Below, piece by piece: positions 1 to 11,200 of a stretch of DNA of 64,000 nucleotides. Every line of letters starts with the position of its first letter. The stretch's first letter is position 1. The stretch comes from Neofusicoccum parvum (taxonomy: Eukaryota > Ascomycota > Dothideomycetes > Botryosphaeriales > Botryosphaeriaceae). The notes beneath the pieces are model-generated. The model saw only the letters and a program-made list of their open reading frames with translations. It was not told the origin of the DNA and ran no database searches. The stretch is from the NCBI GenBank assembly GCA_020912385.1, contig CP087209.1, positions 744,001-808,000 on the forward strand, in the 5' to 3' direction. A program made the position numbers and the translations under genes.

Positions 1-2
1 CC

Positions 3-95
3 ATCGTCGTACTGGAGGTGGGAAAGAATGGGAGGCCGAGGACGAGCGGGACGCCGGTGATGGAGGTGGCGCCTGTGGAGGGGGTTTTCGTGTGA
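3..95 (+). CDS. Possible 3' end of an upstream gene (partial)
   Basis: An open frame enters from the left edge and stops with TGA at 93-95. It reads about 30 residues beginning IVVLEVGKNGRP and ending EGVFV. The composition looks like protein and the frame has no stop from the window edge, but 30 codons is short enough to arise by chance. No family is recognisable. If real, it is the C-terminus of a gene that starts outside the window. Confidence 0.3.
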   Translation: MVVLEVGKNGRPRTSGTPVMEVAPVEGVFV

Positions 96-395
96 GCTCG
101 TGGAGAGGCGGAGAGGAAGAGGGACAGTTTGGATAGAGAAGCCGTTTGGATGGAGGAGTCGGGCGTATTGTTTATTGGCTTGGTGTGGAAGGGCAGATAA
201 AGTGTTTGCCGAGTACTACAAGCAAGAAGATACGAAGCGGAGCAAGAGTACTCCCCGCCTCCAGAACTATTTACAGGCAACTAAACTACAGAAACAACAG
301 GAGACTTGGATTCATTCGTCGTAGAATTGGGCTCGTTTCTGGCGGACGGAGATCAAAAGGCACGCGACCCCAAACGCCCGGTAGCCAACCTCGCC

Positions 396-783
396 ATGGC
401 GGACGGAGTAACACCGCCTAGTTTTACGTTCCCCGACTGGAGCCTCGGAGTCGAGCCAATCACTACTATAAGGAGGACGTATAGAACATACCCCTCTACG
501 ATGTCGATATGGTCGTAGATAAAGAGAACATCCCGCCGGAAGACGCTCCTCTCTCTAGCGACCTGGCATACAAGGTCATCAGACTAGTCATAGAGACGGG
601 AATCATGTTGCTACGCGCGCTATCATAGTTCTGGCCGGGCAATTTCACCACTATCGGCACTCCAGTCACTGTAATCGAACCCATGGGGAAGCTTGCGCTG
701 GTCAAGAATAAAGACGGCTTCATCTACGTTAGAGCGTACGGCTTTAAGAAGATGACTGGCAAGGTTACACTGGAGGTCTTGTA
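396..783 (+). pseudogene. Decayed coding-like stretch with frameshifts and stops
   Basis: Protein-like reading continues across this interval only if frames are changed and stops are ignored. An ATG at 396 opens MADGVTPPSFTFPDWSLG. A shifted frame continues with NIPLYDVDMVVDKENIPPED and SDLAYKVIRLVIETG and ends at a TAG near 609. The same frame then gives a second open run, including GTPVTVIEP and KNKDGFIYVRAYGFKK, which stops at about 783. No intact ORF covers it and no splice pattern restored one. The best reading is a degraded gene or gene fragment of unknown family. Chance open frames remain possible. Confidence 0.3.
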
Positions 784-1649
784 GGTGGTGAAGAGGGCCA
801 TCCGTGGTACAAGCCAGAGAGGGAGAACGACGGCCTGTGCCATGTTGCAGGCTGGGGATCGAATAACATCAAACCGGCACCGTGAATCATCGACCCAGAA
901 CGGTACCAAGAGCGTTACACCCAACGAGGTTCTTCTCCCTTGTATGCACAACTTGGGAATGTCGGTGATGGCCCGCCCATGCGGCTCGTGATTTCCGAAT
1001 TGCCAATGCCAGATGTGGACGTGACGGATGCACTCTGATCCTGACAAGACTTAAACACTGACAACATCTCACGCCAGCTTTTACTGATAGATGAGCATAT
1101 CAACATGCACAGTTATATATATACATATATACACTCTTCAATGGATGGCTGCTGGGATTCAGGTAGGAAGCCTTCACATCCTTTGCTCAAATATCCCCTT
1201 TTCCACCACTTGAAACAACCCACTTCCTCGACGATGTAATGTAGCGTTGACAGCATGCTTTGCTGGAGGGTTGAATCTCCAACCACAGAACAAGAAAGGA
1301 AAAGCGGAATGTATATGCTAAGCTCCACCAATGAAGCCATCCAAGACAGAACGATGTCGGTAAACCGATCCGACAAGCAAGTCACATCAGCGGTTTCTGA
1401 GGATGACCGCGCCATTAATAATTTTTTGACCTGACAGTATTCTGTAAAAGCTTGCTCTGGAGAAAAGACGCTGGCATGTCAAAACAGCAACTGATCTGCT
1501 TTCTAATTCCAAACCGTCTATCGACGTTCTCAGCTTTACCCTTCTACCAACTAATTGAGAATGAATGCTATAACGGACCGAGAGCGATGATGAAAAGAAA
1601 AACCAAGCACGTCGAAGGCCGTTCCAAAGACCACGAACAAAAAATAAGA
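784..1649. other. Intergenic, no gene seen
   Basis: Only short overlapping open frames on both strands, none with recognisable protein character. It includes an AT-rich run (TATATATATACATATATACAC, near 1115-1135) and should contain the 3' UTR of the GTPase gene that ends at 1650 on the minus strand. Confidence 0.6.
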
Positions 1650-4496
1650 TCACCCAAACCACTCGACCACATTCCCCACAAACCCCTCCAGGCCGACCAC
1701 GCTCCTCTCCGACCTATCCGCTGCCTCCCTCTGTCTCCTCCCACCCTCCATGACAAGCACCTGCGCGCCAACCTGTATGAACTCCCGCGTAGCCACAAAC
1801 TGGAAAGTCACCAGCGTGCTTTCCTCGTTCCTGCTCTTGCCCGATTGGGACGCGTCTGCATCGCCATTGTCGTCCTCGCCGTCGCCGTTGTGCCTGTGCT
1901 CGTCCTCCTCGAACGCGAAGCCGAAAACATCATCTTCCTTGCTCGATCTTTTGCTCTTCTCATTCCGGCGCGTGTGAATTACATCGTCGCTGTCGTCGAT
2001 AGCAATAGCAATGACCTTCGCGCTCGCCCGGACGCTGGCAATGTACGTGACCGCCAGGCTGCCTACGATCAAGCTGCGCACACCCTCGCAGGTGAAGCGA
2101 ACGACAAAGGCACGGCAGGACTGCGGCGATGGAGCATCGCTGATACTCGGACGAGCGAGGACCATGCCTTTGCGAATGCGGCCTTGCAACGCGGCCGCAG
2201 CTGTGCTCTTGGACGAAGCAGAAGAGGAGAGCGTCACCGGTGCGTTCGTCGACGTGTGCATGCTGCTGTCGATGGGTAAGAGGCCCAATGAGCCGACCTG
2301 TCCGGCGTGTAGCGTGCGGACAGGTAGACGTAGGTTCCGTATACTGGTGATGCGGACGCGGCGCCATTCGTGCTGTTTGCTTGCGCGTGGCGACTTTGCG
2401 TGATAAGGAAGTGTCAGGTGTTTTTGCAGAGCGCCGGGGAAGGAGCGACTGGTGGGCATGACCCTGGTAGATGGCCTCAAAGGTGCAGCAGGAGAGCCGC
2501 TGCTGTCGCTGCCGTCTTCGGCCACCGCGGCTGCTGCGATGTTGCCGACCGGGTAGGGGCCCAGGAAAAGCTCGTCTCCCAGGTGGAGTGTGCCATAGCT
2601 GAGATGACCGCTGACGATGGAGATGTCCGAGGTCTCAGGCGTAGCGTCGCCACTGGAGTTCAGACGCCAGACGTCTTCGACATGGTATAGTGTAGAGAGC
2701 GGCGTATTGTGCTTCGAGCTCTCCGGGGAGCCGACTTGCGTTGCTTCTTCGTCTACCAACGGTGATGCAGCTGGTGTAGGAACCTGCAACTCGTGCAAGA
2801 GGGCGTGCAGTTTACGAATACCGGTCCCATTTACGGCACTGGTCAGGACAATTGGTACTACACCGAGTGGGTCGTGCGAGAGCTCGTCCGTGACCTTTCG
2901 GACGAGTCTCAGGTCAGAGGCTGGCACGACTTCAAGCTCTTCTTCGGTGAATTTCGTGGCTGGGTCAGATAAAATGCTCGGTCTCCTGCCAGCATTCTTC
3001 AGGGCAGTCAACAGCTTTGACAGTGTCTGTTTTATGCCGGTCTTCGATGCGAGGTCCAGCTTGGTGACCACGACAATCAGGGGCAGTTCGAGCTTGAGAC
3101 AGAGCTCCAGATGCGCCTCTGAGAGATCAACATCCGCTGCAGCAGCACCCAAGACTTCTTCCGAAGATGGAGTACTGCCGACTTTACCAGAAGTGTCTTC
3201 ATCATTGTCCGCTGGCACACAAAGCAGCGTCCAGTGCGGCGCCCAGCCCATCAGACCCCTGACGGTAGTCCGCCTGTAGCGCGGATGACCGGCAGAGTCA
3301 GACAAGAAGACCAGACGACCTGACTGGCAGGCTGCATGGATATCATTCCAAGAGTCAACGTTGCCTGACGCAAAGTTGATGACATCGGCATTCCCGGAAC
3401 CGTCAGACGAATCGGTGTACCCGATGAGTTCCTGGGTGACCGAGCTGGTCATTCCAGATGCAATTTCATGTCTATGTTTCAGTAAGCTGAGCCGGCTCTT
3501 GCCGCGCCCGTTGTCCAAAGTTGCGGTGGACAGACTGCCGAGCAAACTGGACTTGCCAGACATGGTTGCTCCGGTCAGAGACACACGGAGTTGCTCGGAT
3601 GCATGCAGGCTGTCGTCGAGGTCAATTCGCGAGAGTGGCTGTGCAACATGATCGAGCTGTGCAGGCAGACCTGAATCCTGCGAGGCCGTGACGTCGGGCT
3701 TGACGAAAGCCTCTGCAACCCAAAGCTTGCCAGCGTGCACCGTCTCGTCGATCTCGTCAGCCCAGGCGCACTCGCCTACGGGGATCATGCGAAGAACCTT
3801 GACGGTGCAACCGAGACTGGCGGCCATGGCGCGTAGATTGGTCAAGCTCTCTTCCATTTCATCTTCAACGAGCCCCACAAAAGTGCCATCGTCAGCCACG
3901 CCAATCTCGTACAATGCACCTTTGCTCTCTTCCAAGCCGGGCAGCAACCGTGCAAGAGAAGGCGGCGCCCGGAGCTGTTCCGTTGCTTCAGGCAACTGCG
4001 GAACGACGAGCTCATTGGCCGAGGTGGAATGGTAGGGTGACGATTGCTGCAGCCGCCACAGCAGCTGCGTGGTCAGCTGTTCCAGGCGATGCTGGCGCGA
4101 TTGGCTGGACGCGGCCCTTGGTGGAGTGCTGGCAGGCGTGCGCGCGACGGCCGTCTCGGAGACACTTCGAGGTGTTGGAATTCCGAGACTCGAACGATGC
4201 GAGCCCGCCACGTGACGAGCGGTGGTCGACGTCGTGAACGATCGCCGCGGGCGCAGCAGCAGGTGCAGCTTGTACTCAGTTGGGCCCTCCTGGGGCTCTG
4301 CATCCAACTTGGTGACCGCGCTGTCTGTTTCAAGCACAGCCCTGGGCTCGAGACCGCCGCGCGTGGCGAAGGATGCCTCGGGAGGGTGGCTCGATGGCGC
4401 GAGCCGGGGCGGATCGCGCGGCGTCAACGAGCGCGGGGTAGACCACGGCGAGGCAACGCGCGGCGGGTCTGGGTCAAAGGTGAAGATGGACGCCAT
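1650..4496 (-). CDS. GTPBP1/2-type translational GTPase
   Basis: Intronless 948-aa protein of the GTPBP1/GTPBP2 branch of elongation-factor-like GTPases. The animal proteins act in ribosome rescue and mRNA surveillance; the fungal role is inferred. The start is the first ATG (MASIFTFDPDPP); the open frame extends 11 codons upstream only through a TTG. After a long Ser/Pro-rich N-terminus comes the G domain. G1 is GATMSGKSS at about residues 309-317. A G2-like stretch, HEIASGMTSSV, follows. G3 is DSAGHPRY at about 400, G4 is TKLD at about 478 and G5 is TSAVNG at about 552. G3 has DSAGH where EF-Tu has DCPGH, as in this subfamily. A large insert separates G3 from G4. The C-terminal half holds EF-Tu-like beta-barrel segments (GHLSYGTLHLGDELFLGPYP). 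An acidic low-complexity insert precedes the end. The closest alternative is another EF-1alpha-like GTPase. Confidence 0.88.
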   Translation of the reverse strand: MASIFTFDPDPPRVASPWSTPRSLTPRDPPRLAPSSHPPEASFATRGGLEPRAVLETDSAVTKLDAEPQEGPTEYKLHLLLRPRRSFTTSTTARHVAGSHRSSLGIPTPRSVSETAVARTPASTPPRAASSQSRQHRLEQLTTQLLWRLQQSSPYHSTSANELVVPQLPEATEQLRAPPSLARLLPGLEESKGALYEIGVADDGTFVGLVEDEMEESLTNLRAMAASLGCTVKVLRMIPVGECAWADEIDETVHAGKLWVAEAFVKPDVTASQDSGLPAQLDHVAQPLSRIDLDDSLHASEQLRVSLTGATMSGKSSLLGSLSTATLDNGRGKSRLSLLKHRHEIASGMTSSVTQELIGYTDSSDGSGNADVINFASGNVDSWNDIHAACQSGRLVFLSDSAGHPRYRRTTVRGLMGWAPHWTLLCVPADNDEDTSGKVGSTPSSEEVLGAAAADVDLSEAHLELCLKLELPLIVVVTKLDLASKTGIKQTLSKLLTALKNAGRRPSILSDPATKFTEEELEVVPASDLRLVRKVTDELSHDPLGVVPIVLTSAVNGTGIRKLHALLHELQVPTPAASPLVDEEATQVGSPESSKHNTPLSTLYHVEDVWRLNSSGDATPETSDISIVSGHLSYGTLHLGDELFLGPYPVGNIAAAAVAEDGSDSSGSPAAPLRPSTRVMPTSRSFPGALQKHLTLPYHAKSPRASKQHEWRRVRITSIRNLRLPVRTLHAGQVGSLGLLPIDSSMHTSTNAPVTLSSSASSKSTAAAALQGRIRKGMVLARPSISDAPSPQSCRAFVVRFTCEGVRSLIVGSLAVTYIASVRASAKVIAIAIDDSDDVIHTRRNEKSKRSSKEDDVFGFAFEEDEHRHNGDGEDDNGDADASQSGKSRNEESTLVTFQFVATREFIQVGAQVLVMEGGRRQREAADRSERSVVGLEGFVGNVVEWFG

Positions 4497-6882
4497 GGCG
4501 AAGACAGGGCTGCCGGGCCGCGGTCTCAAGCACGCAACGTCTCTTGGTCAATGGGGTGGGCTGCGCGGGCGGGTAAGCTCGCAGGCTTTCAGCGCAAACG
4601 GAGGGTGGTCCGCAACAGGCTCCGATGGGTGGATAAAGGCCGTATTCGGTATGAGGTTGACGATGGTGGTGGCATCTTGGCTGATTCGACGGGCAAAGGG
4701 GCGGTGTTGCGTTGCTGGAGGGAGCAGGGCTGGCCGCGGGCTGGCTGTGCTGGGGGGCCGGCTAGTTGGACGACATGTTGGAGTCCGTATCGGCGCGATG
4801 GTGATAGAGCGCAGAGGTGGTGATGGAGTTGCGGTTGGCGCAAAGCTTGGTCGATGACTCCTCTGCGCGCAGGCGGCAGGGCGGTGGCTCCTGCCGCGCC
4901 GGGCAGGGCAGGGCGTGGGCCCGGGCTGGGGGCCAAGGGGCCAGCACGGCGGTCTGGGGTCGGAGTGGAAGAACCTCGCCTGCCGTTGACCCCGGGCTGG
5001 GGCCTTCAAAATAGCATCCGCAGCCACGGCGCACGCTCCCCTCGCACGCAACATCTTCCCTATCGCTATCTAGCCCGGCCGGTGGCATCATGGCATCTCG
5101 CCCGCGCAGGCATCGCATCGTGCGCGGCGCCACCTCCGGTCACCTGTGGGGCGGCCCTGGGCCGGGCTAGGCACTGGAAGCTGCCGGCCGCGGAGACGGC
5201 CTCCTTTCGTGGACGCCGGCGCTGCGGGGGCAGCATGGGCAGTGGGCAAGCGGTGGTGGGCGGCGGGGCACGACACGCGCAGACACTGCGCCGCAGAGTT
5301 GCATCGCTAGCCGGTTGGGGGCCACGCGATCGGGCTGCTCGACGCCGCCGGAGAGCGCAGACGAGATGCGGATGACGGCGGGCGGCCACGCTGCGATCGG
5401 GCTGCATCTGATGGAGCCGAGGGGCATGATGCCGTTCTGCAGCGCGGTGGCAGCCACACGTTGCGCAATGGCTGAGGGCGGCGCTGGAGCGGGCGCTGGA
5501 GCGCGCTGGGGGCGTCGGCTAGCGACCCGCAGTGCCGCCGGGCGCCTGTGCACACCGCATCACGCAGCACGCGGCTTGTTGCCTGACGGGTGCCTGATTC
5601 CATCCCCACAGCCGGGCCTTCGAGAAGCCCCGTTGGCCTGCTTAGGGCCTCACGATACCGCTCGCGACGATCGCGCTACCCGCCGGCCGGTGGCCAGCGT
5701 GCAGCTGACTGATGCCTGGCCTGGGTACCTTGCGCCAACGTGCAGCCTGTGGCCCCAGGGCTGAACCTGCACCGAAGTGGACGTTGGTCGCCGGGTAAGC
5801 ACGCTCGAGCGCGCGAGACCGTGACCTCGACTCGGCCGCACGAACGGTTAACTCCGCGCCAACCGTTGCACCGCGCAGCGCTGCTCTGGCCGGGCCTGCG
5901 GCTGAGAGACTCAATAGACTCGAGTAGATCACCGCTGCTGCTGCCCGCCTAAGACCGCCCGCTAATGAGACCCCGTCGCATTTGAGACCAACAGCTCTGC
6001 GCGCGCGACCTTGTACGCCGAGCCGGAAATTCAAGGCCTGGCTGGGCTTGGACGGCGGTGCTGGCCGTCCGCTCATGCCACTTGCGGCCAGCGGATGTCA
6101 GCCTGCAGTTGTCGGCACAGTCAGCACTCTGTTTTGACGCCTGCGCTAACGTGCCCGCTGCTGCCAAAAATAATGTACCTGGCTGCCCTGCGAGCCCGCG
6201 CGGCGGAGATCTGCCTCGGGACTGATGCAATCGGCGCTGAAGGAGCCGTGGCCGCCAAGGCGCAGCGTCCCAGCACCTACCAAAGTGGATGATGACATCG
6301 TAACCGCTGCCGTTTCCGGCGGAGAAGGATGCTGCTGCTCTGCTGCTGATGCTGATGACGATGACGGCGGTGCGGCCGCTGCGACGAGTATTGGAATTGA
6401 GTTGTATTTGCTCGCTGATGGAGAAACGAAGTTACGGAGTTGGTATCTTTGGGAGCGCTGCTGCCTCTGCCTCTGCCCTGCTGCGCCTGCGAATAACGAA
6501 GGATGTCTTTCCCCTCGCTCCATGCCCGCCGACCGCCTGCCTGTCTGCCCCCCCGCCGCTGCCCCCGCTGCCCCCGCTGCCCCCGCTGCCGCCGCCCGCG
6601 TCCAACGCCGTGGTAAAATGCTAAAACCCAAGAGCCCTCCAGTACACCGCGCCATGCTGCTTTGAGATCCGGAATATCAGAAAAGGGAAATAATGAGGAA
6701 CGAAGCTGAAGATCAGGCCTCCCCGCCACGCTACTAAGCGAGCGGCTGAGATCCAGCTGATGCGACGCTGGCCGCAAAAAGAAGACGATCATGCATGTCA
6801 TACGTGGACTGTCCCGTGCGCTGTCGACAAAGGCGAGCAGCACCGGTCTTTGTTTTCCAGGTCGTCCGCGTCCGCGTTGCCT
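4497..6882. other. Gene-free GC-rich tract
   Basis: About 2.4 kb between the GTPase start and the stop of the C2H2 gene. Many open frames overlap on both strands, as expected at this GC content. They are Arg/Ala/Pro-rich, read into each other in several frames and show no motif. The left part should contain the GTPase promoter. The right part holds a C-rich microsatellite and the 3' UTR of the C2H2 gene. I see no RNA gene. Confidence 0.55.
6547..6593. repeat. C-rich nonamer microsatellite
   Basis: Imperfect tandem copies of a nine-base unit, GCTGCCCCC, end in GCCGCC. Simple-sequence expansion in the probable 3' flank of the C2H2 gene. Confidence 0.7.
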
Positions 6883-8256
6883 TCATGATGCGTCGGATGC
6901 CTTGCGTGGCTTGCACTTGTCATGCGCCATGTGTCCGTTGCGCGCCGTCGTCCGCGTGAACTCTGCGCCGCACCGCGGGCAGTATGACTTGGATGCCGTG
7001 CCCGACTTTTCGCGCTGGTGCCGAAGGAGGTTGCTGAATGTCGAGAACTGCCGCCCGTTGCACCCGTGTTCCCAGCACTGCGGCTTTGGCCTGGAGTTGA
7101 GCACGCGCACCCCCCGGTCGGCTCCGAGCGCTGCTGACGGGTCTGTTGCGCCGCCGGCGCCGTACTGTGCTTGGTATGGAGATGCGCCGCCGTACATCGG
7201 TGGTGCTGCTGATTGCGTTGCGCCGTATGGAACTCCGTATCCTGCGTTGGCGTTGTATTGGCCCGTAGAACTGTCTATTGTTAGGGCTTATGTGCAGCGT
7301 TCGTGTTCAAAGCAATATCTTACGTTGAGTAGTTGGCCCCATACGGGGCGGCAGGGATGCTGGGATGGATCGGCGGGTAGGGCGAGGTCTGCGTGTTTGC
7401 TCCAGGCATCGAGGATCCGTCGCTGGACACGGGCACGTAGCCGCCGGACGCTGAACTTGCTATCGAGCCGTGCCTGGACGGGAACTCGGCGCCTGGACTG
7501 CTTCGGAGGACCGCGGGGTAGGACTGCATGTACGGAGACGGAGCGGTGCTGCTCTGCGTGTAGCTCTGGTGCTGCGGGGAAGATTGTTGGGGCTGGTCCT
7601 GCGCATAACCTATTCAATCCAATCAGCCTCCGTCCAAACTCTTTTGCTGGCTATCTCTGGAGCGCGCCAATGAGTCACGACCCTCCCGCGGGAGCTGTCT
7701 CTTTCCTGGTCCGCCAGACCGCACTTTCTTGAAGCCAAGGACAATGCTCCAGCGTCCGCCGGCGGGGCCGAGAGCGGGGCCGCTTTTTCCTCGGCTCCAA
7801 GGAGTTCGTGCCTCAAGGTAGCTCCGGAGTTGGATCAACTCACCATAGGGATCGTAGTTGCTCCCCGAGGGAGGGAATGAGCCGTACTGCGAGGGCATCA
7901 TGAAGCCGAGAGAGCTGCAAAGCTGATGAGTGATGATTGCTTGGGAGTGGCGTCCGTGGAGGATGGCGTCTTGGTTACCTCATGTCTTGGGCCTCGTGGC
8001 TCGGAGGACTATGACAGGGCTGGTCGTCAAGGTCGTAGTTGAGATCCAAGGACGAGGATGGATCGAGGAGGTTGTTGAGGTCCTGGGACGAGGCGTCGAA
8101 GGCAGGGTCCAGGAAAGGGTCACGCAGCGGGTGAGCTGCGGGGAAGGATGGGCTACGGGGCGCGAAGGAGTCTCGGGAGAGGCTTGAATGGCTACGAGCC
8201 CGAGGATCAGTGGACTTGTCGGGATCTCGTTGAGAAGAGGGTCTGGGAGGAGCCAT
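6883..8256 (-). CDS. Two-finger C2H2 transcription factor
   Basis: Four-exon model on the minus strand: 8256-7979, 7914-7844, 7609-7324 and 7270-6883, giving 340 aa. All junctions keep frame, with donors GTAACC, GTGAGT and GTAAGA. The start is [11 protein letters not shown], because the upstream extension begins only with GTG. Residues 1-270 are low complexity, rich in Ser, Pro, Tyr and Gln ([16 protein letters not shown]), and look like an activation region. The C-terminus holds two zinc fingers. The first has Cys277, Cys282 and His296 and is irregular. The second has Cys309, Cys312, His325 and His328, with [13 protein letters not shown] further Cys331 follows. The protein is probably a nuclear DNA-binding regulator; its targets are unknown. 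It stands alone between long gene-free tracts, which suggests extended regulation. The first donor is the weakest junction. Confidence 0.82.
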
Positions 8257-11200
8257 GATCAGTACGGCGGCGAGGAGAGGGGCAACCACGCCGCAATGCG
8301 CTTACCGTTGGCTGTATTTGGCGAGATATGATCTCTTATATCAGGAAGTGTTTGGGTGATGGGAGCTTGTGGACTGGATAGACAGCTAAAAACGTTCACA
8401 CTTGGACAGCAGCTGCCTGCGCCATGCCCGGGGGGGGCGAGGGTACATCATATAGATGTCTACAACATGGTGGAAGAACCAACACTCGCCTGGTTGGCTC
8501 CGTGCGCGTGAAGGATTCGACCCCTGTCAGCACGCTTGGGGGAAAACCCGTGCGGGCCATGATTTTAGTGTGGGCATAGGATATGATGCCACCTGCGTGC
8601 CTGGCACCTGCACGGCTGTCATCGATGGGACGGGAGATTAGTACAAGCTTTGGCGGCGCATGGTACGCTTGACCGCTGAGCGCGTGCTTTGTCAAGCGTC
8701 GCTGTGCGGTGACACGGCGCTCAGGGTGCGTTCTCAGCGAGCCCTGGGTTTACCGCCTGCTGGGCCAGGGGCTCGGGCCCGGTCGCGCGTGTTGGTGGCG
8801 CTCGAGGCGGCCGCATTTTCTGGAGATGCGCGCAGGCGGGTCGTTTCAGCGCGTGAGGGCCATCGTTGGGGTGTTTCGCTGCCGGCCCAAAATAGGGCGC
8901 GAGATGGGCGAGTGTGTGCCTCCCGCCGCGCCGGCCGGCGGGCCAGCTCGACTCGCCTGGCAGACGCGCTCCGGCCGCAGAGGCCCGTGGCTCGCGGCCC
9001 AGGGCCCATGGCCCACGACCCACGGCCCACGGCCAGTGGGCGGTCGCGGTGATCGATCTTGCCAGCCCCGCTGCGCCACGGCCGGCGTCTTTCTTTAGCA
9101 ACAGCCAACACGCACGATAGCGACGAAGTAAGGGCAGCGCGCAGTGCTTAGCTGTGGGCTCTTGGCACGAGCCATTGCTGCCTAGCTGCCTGCGACCCAC
9201 CAGGCCACCGCCGCCGCGGGCAGGCCCCGGCTTCCGCGCTGGGTGCTGGGAGCTGCCTGCCCTGCCGCGACGCAGCCCTGCACCGGCGCGCTGCCACTGC
9301 CCTCGCTTTCGCATTGCGCCCAGCCTGCCGGTCCAAATCGGTGCCAGACCTGGCGCTCGGATCGACACTCGTCGCCGCCGCCTGCTTGTCAGTGCCAAAC
9401 GGCGGGCCACCAGCGCCGCGATCTTCACGCTTCCCCACTTCCTGCGTCCAGCAGCCGGCTGGGGTAACGGTGCCCGGTCGCATGATGCCGACGCAGCCCG
9501 CGCGCAGGCAGACGACGCAGGAGCAGCGCGCACCGCGGCCGCACGCAGCCGCCGCCGCCGCCAGCAGCCAAACCCGCCGCCGGCTGCCCGCGCGCCGCCA
9601 GCAGCAGCCCACGCAGATGACCGTCGCGCTCACCGCAGGCCAGAGCCCCAATCATGCGCATGACGGCCGGCAGGGCTAAGCGCTCGCTGCCAATATTGCA
9701 CCAATGGGAAGCGGCAGCGAGCGCGTCGATCATGTTGGTTGGTGTCGGCTGCGTCGCATTTTGCTGGTTCGCTGCCCTCGAAAATGAGACCCTGGGTCGC
9801 TGGAGGGGGCGCGCTGCTGGGAGTTGCCGACGCCATGGCTGCCGTCGCAGGGTTGGGGGCTGTCGTCGCCGGTGCGCTCCTCCCGCTGCTCTGGCACGCT
9901 ATATCAGAGCCCAATTTCCAGGCAGAGCGGAGCGGCGACGGAGGCGTCCTGACCTCCAGCGCTCCCGTCCGCGACCTCCTGCCCGCCCGCGTGCCGTCAC
10001 CACCGCGGCCGCCGGTCCTCCGTCCACGTCACGCCCGCTGGCGATCGCCCGGTGAGGCACCTGCGCGCGATGACTCGCCGACACTGCCATCTTTAGCACC
10101 GGGCGGCGCGCTAACGCAGACGGGAGCTGCAGCTCGCTGCTCGACCTAGCGCGCGGCTGAGTGAACAGCGCCCGCCACTGACGACGGCTTCCACGCATCT
10201 GATATCTGGTCGGCCCGGTTGATTGTTGACCCAAAAGGCTGAGGCGCTGCTGGAGCATGGTGGGCTCTGGCGCCTCGGGCTTCGGCCTCCAGCAGGCCGA
10301 ATCCGCCAGCAATTTCAACACCAGGGAGGCGCCGTAGCCAGGCCCATGCGCCGCCGGCGAGAGCTGTGGTGGTTGCCGCGGCGCAGTAGCTCTCCTTAAT
10401 TTCAACCTCTCACACGCGGCACGGCGGCCGCTGCCGGGCAGGGGCGGCGTTTCGAGGCGCGAGGGTGATCTCCACGCATCCCCGCGGCAGCGCCAGGAAG
10501 ATGCACGCAAGGGCGGCTGTCGATGATCGCCCTGTCGACAAAACGCTCGGCGTCCAACCTGCAAAATCTCCGTTTCGTCTGCCCCCAGAGAGGGAGAGCT
10601 TCGTCGATGCGGGCCCGCGCCAAGACGGCAACAACCACGCTTCTCGAGAACCAAACTCGGCCCCGAAGCTTTAGCACCGCGCCCGGCAGTCATCTGATCG
10701 GCCGCGGTGGCTAGGCTTGTCGCTTTCGAGGCATTGCTCAACGTGCCCTCCCTTTGCTCGCCCTCGCCCGCGCTTGGGTATCATACGGCTTGCTGGCAGG
10801 CCGGCGACGCCACTTCCCCAGCTGGAGAACGCCGGGCGATCAGCCTCAGCAGCCCTCATTTCGGGACGGCGTGGCTCTCATTTGAAACGGCGACAGGGCA
10901 TGCAGCCCGGGAGTCGCATGTGATGGGTGCTGCGTTGGTGAGGAGCAGCAGCGTCTTCGTCGTCACGTCGTCGACGTCCAAGCTGGCTCGTCGTCGCTTT
11001 CGGCGAGATCGTCGGGATCGCGCGCCGGGGTCGAGCGGCAGGGGACCTGGCTCCCTGGCTCTGCGCACATGGACATTGCGCAAACCACGCCTTGCCGATT
11101 TTACGTTGCCGCTGTTGCCCACGCCCGCGTCCACGGGGCGGCCGCGCTGCAAGGAAAAACACGCCCGTGCCGCACACCTCAGCAGAGCAGTTCGTCGGGC

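Noticed and set aside
4548..6076. Several 100-170-aa ORFs on both strands
   Set aside because: Arg/Ala/Pro-rich, mutually overlapping, and explained by high GC content.
8495..8560. Possible tRNA-like segment containing AAGGATTCGACCCC
   Set aside because: The T-arm does not pair and no A-box or acceptor stem fits.
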